From Daphnia carinata (taxonomy: Eukaryota; Arthropoda; Branchiopoda; Diplostraca; Daphniidae), in NCBI RefSeq assembly GCF_022539665.2, contig NC_081334.1, positions 1,674,001 to 1,738,000 of the forward strand: a DNA stretch of 64,000 nucleotides, given 5' to 3'. Under the pieces are notes generated by a model. That model was not told the DNA's origin. It searched no databases and worked only from the letters and a program-made list of their open reading frames with translations. This document shows, piece after piece, positions 1 to 10,876 of the stretch. How positions within the stretch are numbered: the stretch's first letter is position 1; each line of letters begins with the position of its first letter. The position numbers and the translations under genes are program-made.

Positions 1-709
1 CGCATGAAAGATAACATGAAAGTACAAACAAATATGCCTTAAGCCAAACAAAAAAACAGATGCAAGGTTAACATTTTCCCTTTAGCACGTACACACCCTT
101 TTGTATTTGAATCGGCTGCATCTTCCCGCTTTATATTTAATCGATAATTTAGTTGAAAAGAACCGAAATGAATTTTTTTGTTCAAGTACAGTACATGATT
201 AAGAATGATGATGCATGTTAGTATGATTATCATCGTTAGTGGATAAATTTTACCTGTTTTACTTGCACTATTAATCATGTTGCCAGGTGTTTGTAAAAAC
301 GGTCAAGTAACTTTTTGGTCCAATTTAAGGCGAGATAATAAGCTCTTCCTGCATTTTCATTCAACCTATAGCAACATATGGTCTGATAAGTATGCTTATC
401 GATGACGATACGAACGTTGCCCCACACTAAACTATCTTCAAAAGCTTCGACGATCATTCTGGACTACCTAATCCGTAGTTAAGTTTTGCTTCCAGCATAT
501 TTCGTTTTTAGCTTATTGCCACCAGTGCCTTGTGTACAACCGTTGACTTTTGAATAGTTAGACTCCAATTGGAAACTTTGTCGTTATTACAGTTGTTGCT
601 CTGATTTTCTAAAATACATAATATGTTTATATTATTTAAAAATTTTTAACTACGACCAATACTTGACCTGACATATTTTGTGGATTACGTGTTCACCAAC
701 TCCAGTAAA
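1..709. other. Upstream region, no recognised gene
   Basis: Two short minus-strand open frames occupy 39-278 and 275-457. The second reads VWGNVRIVIDKHTYQTICCY and has a plausible protein-like composition, so it may be an exon of a gene running off the left edge. I do not recognise it and see no convincing splice partner. The rest is AT-rich and holds no other signal I can support. The first plus-strand gene begins at 710. Confidence 0.3.
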
Positions 710-1370
<661 letters not shown>

Positions 1371-2137
1371 CCGAAGCATTAAAACCGGCATGGGCTGCAA
1401 GTGGTACATAAATACCTTGTTTCATCTAATATAGATTTTCACACTGGTTAATGCTGGCTTTATGTTAACAGTACAGTCATTTAATGGCACGGATAGTGAA
1501 AACTATTTTTAGGAATATTCATAAGCTTCCTATAGGAATTCATGGAATTTGGGTGGCAGCATCTAGTTCATCACCATAATTGGGAAACACCCTCTATATA
1601 TACATCAGCACATAGATATGTAAAGAAATAAATGTTTTTGATTTAAATCAAATCTTTTTAAATGTGATCTGAACCTGTCATAAGCTTGCTTCAGTCTCTC
1701 AGACTGCACATCTGTATATTCATCCAACGTTCAGGCTTCTCCCTATATCAACCATTGAAAATTTTAGTGTGCTTCCGAAATTTTCACAGCTAAAATAAGG
1801 CCACAAGCTTTGCAAGCTAGATATTACTGTTTTGGGTTTTGATCCACTTCATGGCGCAGTTGTTTTTAGAAGTCTAGCGTCTGCAAGACAAGACATTCTG
1901 CATATTCCATTTCTGAAGACACATCTCTACAGGTTATTAACCCGGCGGCTCGTAAATTCATCTGCCACCTAACCAATCAATATTCGCGTTTTTCACAGTG
2001 TTTTCCGAAAAAAAAAAAACGTAGACGGAGAAACGAAAGAAAACTACAGCAATTGAATTTCATCTGCTTACAAACGTGCTTACACGACTGCATGGAAAGC
2101 GTCTCTGGCAACTCAATGGGTTGACTGAAGTTACCTC
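1371..2137. other. REEP 3' UTR and intergenic DNA
   Basis: This stretch holds the probable 3' UTR of the REEP gene, with a polyadenylation-like AATAAA at 1627, followed by AT-rich DNA. I see no coding region or repeat I can support. Confidence 0.4.
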
Positions 2138-2425
2138 ATAACTTCAACTCCTCGAACTGCCATTCGAATAAATTTTATTTAAAGTAGGCCTACACTAAAA
2201 CTGTCGATGCAAAAAAAATGTTTTTATGTTAGATGATGGATATAGATAGAACATGACAGATTTTAGTTGTAGAGCATGAAATACAACAGATATGAATAGT
2301 AAATGTCACTTGTATTGTTTCTCGAGACAAAAGCGCGAAAATATCTGAATAAAAAAGAATTCCCGTTAAACAACAAATTTCAATTATGCAATAGAAGAAA
2401 AAAAAGGCGTGCGTACATTCTAGCA
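2138..2425. repeat. Dispersed repeat, copy 1
   Basis: This block closely matches 4066-4338 in the same orientation. Shared landmarks in the same order are AACTGCCATTCGAAT, GATTTTAGTTGTAGA, GTCACTTGTATTGTTTCTCG followed by AGACAAAAGCGCGAAAATAT, and a terminal GCAATAGAAGAAAAAAAAGG. It is probably a non-autonomous mobile element, but no coding capacity or clear terminal repeats are visible. The two copies have diverged by substitutions and small indels. Confidence 0.7.
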
Positions 2426-2473
2426 AGTACCAGGTACCAGCCTATTAGTCTGTCATCTTGAACACTGGTTTCC

Positions 2474-2632
2474 CACTGCCTTTAATTCGCCCACTAGCAT
2501 TGCCCACTGTAATTTTGCTTCTTATTTTGATTTGCCTTAATTCGCCCACTAGCATCGCTCACCGTAATTCTGCTTCTTATTTTGATTTGCCTTTAATTCG
2601 CCCACTAGCATCGCTCACTGTTACCATATCAC
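2474..2632. repeat. Three-copy tandem repeat, unit about 55 bp
   Basis: The phrase TTAATTCGCCCACTAGCAT recurs three times at roughly 55-bp spacing. The first two units continue through GCTTCTTATTTTGATTTGCC, and the third diverges after CGCTCACTGTTACC. An open frame of 109 codons (2458-2787) runs through it, but its product is simply the repeat translated and is not taken as a gene. Confidence 0.75.
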
Positions 2633-2787
2633 CTATCGCTCACTATCCCCGCCCTCTTCCAACACTTGTTCGCGATTATGACATTCTCTCCAGGTGGAAC
2701 CGTGTAATCACCAGATGTACGCACGCCAATACATATTTGGATTGCCAACTCTTATATACCGTTGATTTCATGAGGAAACTGTGTTAA

Positions 2788-4065
2788 CAACGACCCCAGA
2801 ACCATTTTTCTTTCTTGTATAAAGTGAAATGAAAAATTTTGGGAAAAAAACAAATGAACTTTGAAGGAAATTTGATAGGCTACCGATTGCATAATTGAAA
2901 ATAAACACAAAGTGACACTGACAACAACAAAATGAAAGAAACTTACAAACTACCTCTCTAGAATGCGAATTTCACGCAATCTGGTCTCAGCCGTAGCGAC
3001 GGTGCTTGACCCTTGTGCCTGACGTTCATCATTTCTGGTTTTCTCAGTTTCCCTCATGCAAAGGCATAGGGTTAAGTTAGGCGTTGCCGTCATGGAAAAT
3101 TTTGATACACGTTTATTGTTTATTTTTTCAGTTTTTTTAAATGCAATACCAATACTTGTTCACCATCTTAATATTTTTTATTTAATGAAATATTATTTTA
3201 CTAAATAACGGTGTGTTTTCAATGAAATTAGTATAACTTGCCACTACTTTAGCGCCACCTCATGGTAGTTTGTACACATTTCAATACTTAAAATTTAATT
3301 ATAAATCATTACATTTAATATTTTAAGTTATATTGTGACATTCCTTGCGTTACCAGGAATCTAAATATTATGTTTTTATTACTTCAAAACTAAAACCAAT
3401 GCCCGAACGAAGGGCCCAAAGTTTTCGATTTTTTGTAGTTTTCCCCTCCTCCCAGTAATACACGAAATTAAAAAATTCATTATCTAGGAAACTATAGGTC
3501 CAAAATGCAAAATTTGAACAGAAATGAATAGGTCTCCTCAGGTGCTATCCATTTCTGTAAAATTTGAATAAGAATTTTCATAAACAAAAAAAAGTTTAAA
3601 CAAAATTTTTTTTCTAGTTTTTGCGGTCTATGGATATACTCGACCCAATAGACTTAAGTAAAAGATAGCACGCCTTTTCATTTTTTTTTGTTTATGTAAC
3701 TAATTCTACAAATTTAACAGAAACGAATAGCCCTCATAAAGAGCTTTCCATTTCTGTAAAAATTTTTCATTTCGGACTTATAGTTTTCCCAGCAATAATT
3801 ATTTTTTTTTTCGTATGTAATTGCGAATAGGGGATTCCCCGGGACCCGTTAAACCGCACCAACCTTCTCGAAAAATTGTCAATCGGTTACACTCGAGTAG
3901 GTATTTTTCAAGCAATTTGGTTATGTTCAAAATGCCAGTCGAAACCAATACGACTTGCCACAAATATGAAAAATAAATAAAGCAAATTTAACAATAAAAC
4001 AAAATGTGTATTTCATGAAACGGGGCAAACAGGGTACAAATCGGTATAATCGGGTTACCAAATAA
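2788..4065. other. AT-rich intergenic DNA with a hairpin-like motif
   Basis: No gene is recognised. Two copies of a hairpin-like motif occur about 200 bp apart. Each has ACAGAAA(T/C)GAATAG on one side and CCATTTCTGT on the other, at about 3516-3560 and 3718-3760. They sit in AT-rich DNA and may be the remains of a small mobile element. Nothing else can be supported here. Confidence 0.35.
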
Positions 4066-4338
4066 TCTCAACTCCTCAAACTGCCATTCGAATTAATTTT
4101 AATTTTAAGTACACTGAAACTGTCGTAAAACAAAATGTTTTTATTTTAGATGTATGGATTTTAGTTGTAGACCACCAAATAGGACGAATACCAAATTTGA
4201 ATAATAAATGTCACTTGTATTGTTTCTCGAGACAAAAGCGCGAAAATATCAGAACAAAAAAGAATCCCCGATTAACATGTATAATACTTAAGAAATTTCA
4301 ATCATGCAATAGAAGAAAAAAAAGGCGCGCGTACATTG
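4066..4338. repeat. Dispersed repeat, copy 2
   Basis: This is the second copy of the element at 2138-2425, in the same orientation. It keeps the CTCAACTCCTC..AACTGCCATTCGAAT start, the block containing AGACAAAAGCGCGAAAATATC, and the A-rich end followed by GGCGCGCGTACATT. It includes an extra short segment (near 4275-4292) relative to copy 1. Confidence 0.7.
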
Positions 4339-5395
4339 ACTAACCACTGCCGCCAACGATTTCGCGGTAGAAACTACTCGCCATCTGCTGGAAGTTATAG
4401 GAAGAAGCTGATTGGTTTAGCTTCTGATACTTTTCCTGTTGTTTTTGGCGCGTATTGTTAGAGCTTCCATTTTGTACCTTTCCTTTGTACGTGATACAGT
4501 GTCAATCATTCCCCACCAATAATTGGTTTCTAGTTCCTACAATGGGATTCAGAAGTATGAGCAAGATATCCAACGAAAGGATTAAATAAGTAAGTAATGT
4601 CTTACCATAAATATTGGAATGTGTTCGTTGTCGAATTGTTGTCCATATTGTTGTGCTTGTGTGTGTGTGTGCTTGCTGTGGAAGCAGACGTACTTTGAAA
4701 CTATTAGTTTGCTAAAACAAATTGTCGCCATAATAGGTGGAGGTCTGGAGGAAGAACACCAAGATACCACTCTTGTAATACTGCCAATAATTCACCATAT
4801 ATGCTGGTAAGTGTTTTATTGCTTTATTCCTTCTTACAGTGTATAAATACTAAGCACCTCAGCTACGATGACGAATTACGCTGATGCCATTTTCATACAA
4901 CTTGTAAGAATTTCACGCCTGATTATCGTAATTCCACGTGAATGCTGGTACCGCCAACTTGCACAGAAAAGAGACTGAAGTGTTCTGTTATATTTCAAAA
5001 CCGTTTGCTAGTTTACGATATTGAAAGGAAAACAATTACATACATGGTTTTAGTTTTCGATCAACACAACATGAAACAAAATGGAGTGGCTAATCGATAC
5101 AACAGCCATTAGATGACAGAATGTTGGGTTTTGATAAGAAACTGTGGCATATCCATCTAATCATGTGTGATGATTAATACTACATATCATTTTGAATATG
5201 CAGTTGATTATAGTTGGGTGGACCACTGCGTTGATCGAAAACCATTTCAAGCTCGATTAATAGAAATGAACAAAACTTTGTTCAAATTCTTCGCCCTAGC
5301 CTTTACCATAGGCATTTGTAGTGTAGGCCGTGTCCCATCACCGGTGACTAAAACGAGTTTGAAGTTAGACTATGTATATGTAGGGTATGTGAAGT
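4339..5395. other. Intergenic DNA with weak small open frames
   Basis: Small open frames occur at 4619-4810 (+) and 5167-5412 (+). The second contains MNKTLFKFFALAFTIGICS at about 5266-5322, which looks like a signal peptide. It is followed by only about 30 residues and runs into a SINE-like unit, so I do not call it a gene. A short GTGTGTGTGT run lies near 4660. No other feature is supported. Confidence 0.3.
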
Positions 5396-5456
5396 ATTGC
5401 GCTGTGGCATAGTTCGCGGCTGCCATGCAAATTTCACGGGTTCGAATCTTTGTTAT
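5396..5456 (+). repeat. tRNA-derived SINE-like unit
   Basis: A box-A-like TGGCATAGTTCG (about 5405-5416) is followed by a box-B-like GGGTTCGAATC (about 5439-5449), at the spacing of an internal RNA polymerase III promoter. The sequence does not fold into a full tRNA that I can verify, and a long AT-rich tail follows, as expected of a tRNA-derived SINE. Similar A/B-box units occur in the palindrome arms near 49.5-49.7 kb. Confidence 0.5.
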
Positions 5457-5496
5457 TTAAAAAATTATATTAATATAAATATTAATATAGTTATAT

Positions 5497-5582
5497 AAAC
5501 TAATAAATATTTAATATTTAATAAATATAATAAATACTTATAAAATTATTAAATACTATAAATATTAAATATTTATTAGTTT
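5497..5582. repeat. Perfect 24-bp inverted repeat in an AT-only tract
   Basis: Positions 5497-5520 (starting AAACTAATAAATATT) and 5559-5582 are exact reverse complements, separated by 38 bp. The whole tract from about 5455 to 5590 is almost pure A/T with internal TAAATATT repetition. It lies directly after the SINE-like unit and may be its tail or a separate hairpin-forming satellite. Confidence 0.75.
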
Positions 5583-8290
5583 ATTTAGCTGTGTTAAAAA
5601 ATGTTGGTAAGCTATTCTAGATTGCCCTATTCCAAAACAACAACCATTTACTTTGTGTAAGAGAAAGTGCGGCATTAGTCAACAAAAAAATCGTAAACTT
5701 TTATGCTCTTTACAGCAGCGTAGTTACAATAAGTTCTATACCTGCTTGCATATTATCGGATTAATCATGGGGAATGGCAATTTGAATTTGCCTGCGGCTA
5801 CAGTAGAAATATTCCTGTTTCGCAGGGAAGCGTGACTTGTTTTTCGTTTCCAGTCATTGTCGTTTGTTTTCAAAGTTATTTCTTGTTCTCAATAAGAGTT
5901 GGATCTGTGCATTCATCTTGTATGTTATCCGCCTGACTTTTCTTGCAACGTAAATTTTGCGTATGTGGCGCCCATCCAAGTTACAGCATTTTTTGGTTTG
6001 CCCTTGAGTTTTTGTTTGTTTCTTTGAACAGATGTTTCTATGCGAATCTTTTATAGCGAAGAATTCAGGCAGCGTTCCCAACAAGTAATGGCCGTATGCC
6101 TAAACGAAACATTAAAAGAAAATGATTAAATAAGATAAATTATCGATAATTAAAACACTTGTCCTAAAGCTGAAGCCCCAGAAATGTAAAACTTCTTTGA
6201 GATTCTCTTGAGGCAAGCATTGAATTGAATACCACATATCCCAGTGCTAAAATGGGTCATCTACCTAAGGCAACGTCGTTGTTGAAAATTTGAACGTGCT
6301 AAAGGCGATCGGATTACGTGATCTACTATTCTATTTTATTGTGAAATGTACTTTTTTTAGTAATCGACTTGCTGTCCTGTCTCAAACGACAGCTACCTAC
6401 TTTGTTTAATAGAAAGTGGCAAACTCCAAAGGGTAAACATTTGCAGCAAGTCATTTTCGTGGAAAATGGTTTTATAACAAAATGTGATGAACTCCAAATA
6501 GGTCAACCTAAGTCAACGTCCAGCACATATAGCTACAGGCGTAACCGGAACCATTCTTGCGCAAGAGTCTTATTGTTAGGTTTCCCCTGCAGTAGTTTTT
6601 CTTTCGCATGGCATTGGGTGGAAAAAGTGTGACGTCATAAAGTGATCACGTCATAAAGTAATGACGGCAAATGAAAGCGGACACGGTTGATACAGGCTAT
6701 TCATTTGAAATTAATCACATAAAATACGACATGGCCGTCACGCAGGGCATCAATGTCGTCAGTGTCAGTTTTGCAACATGGTTTTCGGCTAAAACCTTAT
6801 AACGTAAGCGGGAAAATAAAATATGCATTTCCGTGAATGTTCTTTTGATGCGGCCTGTTGTGTCAAGCCTCTAGAATTTCCAAAACTACGCATTAAAAAA
6901 CTGAATAGTCATTTCCAGACAAAAAAGCTGGGTGTTCAGTAAAAGGTAAAGATGTTCCCAAGATGGCCTGCGCAAGTTCCAATACAATCGCTCTATGCCT
7001 TTTGCATGCAAATACAAAACAGACAAGACGAGTCTGGGGAGCAGTAACATCCTCAAGGGCATGACGATGGAGCTGGCAAAAAAACACAACCGGTATAAAA
7101 AAGAATTTTGACTGCGTTATTGAATCTGTTATCACAACCAAAATTTCACAGTTCCGTGTGTATTTTAAAGATTGCATAGCATGTACTTTGGGGTCGGTTC
7201 AAGCAGACACATGAGAATACCATAATTCTGGTTTTCTCAACACGAGAAGAAAAAAGTTAAAAGATTTAGGCAAATCATTAAGTTCCAACCGATCCCATTT
7301 TTAAATTACTTTTATATAAAATCATTTACTTTGATTTTCTTTATGATTAATGCAGACATTCAAGCTTCATCGAACTGTATCGCCAAGATTGAATTGGTGC
7401 GGTGTAACGTGACGTCCCGAGATTGCACTCCTCTTCCTCGATGGCTTCTGACCTTCAACGTAAGCACGACGTAGACCATAGTGGGTGTGCTATTGATGGG
7501 TGGGCCTTTTTGACCATCATCCAAACAAAGACGCATAGTAAACACCTAGACCAAACATAGCTTTGTAACGTGAAGAATATTCTTCAAACTAGATCGCTGT
7601 GTAATCGTGTCTTTTAAAAAAAGGCACTCGTCGTTGAGCTTTAGGTATGAAAGTGGGATATTCAGCATACAATTCAAGGTCCTCGTCGATTTGCTATTTT
7701 TACATTCACAATTGAATGCCAGATAAGAAGAATGTTGCATACCAAGCGGAAGGGGTTTGCAAAGTCCTGTTGTGTATTTTCATTGTCCCATTGCGTACAC
7801 GAACCGATAGGGGTGTTGCAACTCGTATTCAGGAATAATAGGGCGTATACTGGTGCCCTGAAACCCGCAAGATCTACGGAAATGCAACGTCAAACCACAC
7901 GTTTCATACCTTTTTAGTAGTTGGATTTAACCTTGACGATGCCCATTTCGAACGCTGAAATACCGGAGGACAGCGTGCGTTCAGACGCTCATAGCTGCGG
8001 GCATAGTCTGCTCAAAATTTAGAGCTAGAGGCGAAAGTGGAGAGGTGCATATGTTGGTGATGAAACTCATGCGTATGCAAGGCGAAAGGACTTAGTCGTT
8101 AGCTAAGTTTCCCCGTCAGCACACGTGTTGGTGAATGCCTACCGATGGTTGTATTTGAAAGGTCTTTACCTAGTCCACTTGTTGCGGTCTGATGGTTGTG
8201 ATCAGTTTTCAAACCAGTTACTACTGGATAAAGTACTTCCTGAGCTCTCGCTGCTCATCAGGTTGAAACGTTCATCTTGCCAAAAGGAAA
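5583..8290. other. Intergenic region upstream of the GPCR gene
   Basis: There are several short open frames on both strands (for example 5854-6084 -, 6369-6632 +, 6893-7177 -, 8125-8388 +). None shows a recognisable domain or a consistent splice chain. The last part should contain the promoter and 5' UTR of the GPCR gene at 8291. I see no clear TATA box or repeat. Confidence 0.35.
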
Positions 8291-10340
8291 ATGGAGTTGC
8301 TCTTGCGTGTCATCATTGTGGCGATAATCGTTCGTGTCGAATTCACGTGTGCAGAGAATGCGACACAACAGAGATGTTGTCCTGGTAACCAGGTGCTGGA
8401 CATTGAACTACGCAAATGTGTCAATAATTTAACCGTACACAAGACCTACCAGGAAGACTCGGGAGTGAACGATCCGCTTTTCCCATGTACAGATGGATGG
8501 GAAACGTTCAAGACGGATGAGCTCTCTGCTGGTGTTATGATAGAACCTCGGTTTAATCAAACTCTTCAATTAGCTCAATATTGTGTTCATTCCATTGTGC
8601 TTCAGGACGGACGTACAGAGGCCGTAGTGGCGTATTGCAGAGCTCCATTGTTGGAAGTCAAAAAATGTTGCCCGCTTGGTCAGTCGGTCAATCGTGATTC
8701 AGTCGGAAAGTGCGTCCCGAGCGATGATGTTTTCAATGCTTCTAAAATCGTCACACCAACTGGGTTGCCATTTAAAATCGTGGCTAATTCTTCGCTGAAT
8801 TGCGAACATGATTATAATATTTACGTGCCAAAACTGTTCGTTGATAACAGATATCAAATCAACGCATCGGGCCACTTTGCCGTAAAGAAGGCCTTGTACA
8901 AAGTCTTGCGTCATTCTAGTAATTATTGTGTTGACACAGCCATCAGTGCCCAAGGAAGCCAAGAGGTAAGCATTTGATATGATCTTTTATTAATGTTTAA
9001 TTTAACATCTGTACGATTTGATCTGTTAAGGATATCGCCATGATTTGCCTGCCGCGGACAATGTACCTGTTGCGATACCTGCTCTGGGGCGTCTATTCGT
9101 ACCTGCATTACATTTCGGCATTCTTCCTTGTTTTGACGCTACTTGTTTACCTCATCTTCCCTGCGCTGCGAGACAACATCCAGGGCTACTCTATGATCTG
9201 CTTTTTAATTTGCATGATTGTAGTCCAAGTAGAATATGGAATTCTTCTCTCACTACCAACCGAGCCGCATACTTGGTGTTTTTTCAAAAGTAACTATAAA
9301 CAATTGACAATTACTAGATCAAACTTAAATTACTCTTTGTATTTCTAGCACAAGCCAGCAATTATTTTCGGTATGCATCATCTACTTGGATTACTGTGAT
9401 GGGCTTCAACATTTGGAGTCAATTAAGGTAACATTAATTATGTTTAATCTTTATTTCTAACTTTTGTAAATATCAAAGACAATTGTTCATTTCAGCTATG
9501 GTCCTAGATCATTAAAGAAAAAGGACCTATTGATTCGTTTTGGGTTGTGTTCGCTCTACGCTTGGGGGTTACCTCTCGTCTTACAAATGGTTGTGATTTT
9601 ATATCGCAATAGTTTGGGACCACCCGTCCGCCTTTGTTGGTTCGGAGATCCAATCAGTAAGATTCCTTAATATATCGCAAGTCAATCTATTCAGCTAATA
9701 CGTCATGTTCTATTTTTCCAGTCAAACATTTATTAAGTACACCCAATGTGGTGTTGGTGACAGCCAACTTGATTTTTTTCATCCCGAGTGCGCTCAAGGT
9801 TTACGGAAGTCTCCGCTTTTTGAAAACTTCCGTTTCACGCGTGGCTTTAAACAAACTGGAAAAACAAAGGTAATTACATTTATTTTATTGCATTAAAACT
9901 TGTTAAACAGGAATTTTCGATGACACAGGATCACGACAATATTTCGTTTCTTCTTGTTGATGCAGTTCTACACGATCCCGAGGATCGTTCACGAAATTGT
10001 GGATGCAGATAGTGCGTCTCCAGAGTTTCTTATCTTCAGTATCTCCCTGTACATGCTGATAGGACCGGCTATGTTTTATTTCTTCGTTTGCAAAAACGAA
10101 GTCTTCAAGATGATCACAGAATTCCTAACGAAAGTTAAGGAATCTGCATCACAGGCCAGTACTTCAAGTAAATTATCATCGGGCACAGTTAAATTCTGGA
10201 AATCGCGGTCATACGAAACGTCTTCGACTCGAGTCCCTGAAACCAACACCACTCTTACGGCGACGCACATTGAAGCAATCAAATACCAACACAACGGAGA
10301 AGAGAACCCGGCCTACGTTAGCGAGGAAATAAGTGCGTAA
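8291..10340 (+). CDS. Methuselah-like secretin-family G-protein-coupled receptor
   Basis: Six exons (8291-8965, 9031-9289, 9349-9427, 9496-9656, 9722-9869, 9929-10340) join in frame to about 577 residues. The ATG at 8291 starts a signal peptide (MELLLRVIIVAIIVRVEF). The ectodomain to about residue 225 is cysteine-rich, with two CCPxGxxV-type motifs (CCPGNQV, CCPLGQSV) and several N-glycosylation sites, as in the Methuselah class. Seven hydrophobic segments follow, including YLHYISAFFLVLTLLVYLIF (TM1), DNIQGYSMICFLICMIVV (TM2), STWITVMGFNIW (TM3) and FLIFSISLYMLIGPAMFYFF (TM7). The motif LRDNIQGYS is typical of Mth receptors. The cytoplasmic tail is Ser/Thr-rich and ends NPAYVSEEISA. In insects such receptors act in stress resistance, lifespan and development; the ligand here is unknown. 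For exon 6 the upstream acceptor (9928) was chosen because only that one keeps frame and restores the ITTIFRFFLLMQFY segment. Confidence 0.85.
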
Positions 10341-10876
10341 ACTAAAAAAAAAAAAGGCTGTACTATTATGATCGATTTATATATGAAATTAAAAACAACA
10401 CTTCACCCTGGCAATGTAAAACATTGAATACCGTAAGAAAAATAATTATGCGGAATAAGCATCAGTTAAGGAACGTCCATTTTCATAGAGACCTAATCAA
10501 ATTTAACCAGTTTTTGTTTTCTTGGGCAATACGTATATATTTTACCAACAAAGCAAAATGGCAGCAGTTTGGGATATTGAGAGAGATCAACATGTTGATA
10601 GAATCGGAAACGCTATTGCAATTACAAAGATTTAATCTACCCATTAGGGATGATGTGACATTACAAACAAATGAAAATCCATAAACATGAGGCAATCGAT
10701 TCGCATGAACAGACGTTTGCTAACCACTTTGTTTTTATCCATTAAAAATTAAGATCTTCACGAACAATTATTGAATTTTTTAAAAGAAAAAAAAGGTGCT
10801 TATTTAGAAAAAGGGGAAATGGGAAACAATTTCACTTGCGATGACTGGTTAGATATTTGACGATTGTTTGACAATT
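10341..10876. other. Convergent intergenic region
   Basis: This is the gap between the ends of the GPCR gene (+) and the calpain gene (-). It should hold both 3' UTRs. Open frames at 10424-10684 (+) and 10483-10695 (-) overlap each other and have no recognisable content. Confidence 0.4.

Noticed and set aside
2474-2632. CRISPR-like array
   Set aside because: The units are contiguous with no unique spacers, and the genome is plainly animal.
5167-5412. Small secreted protein with a signal-peptide-like start
   Set aside because: The mature part is only about 30 residues, it ends inside a SINE-like unit and it has no splice partner, so evidence is too weak.
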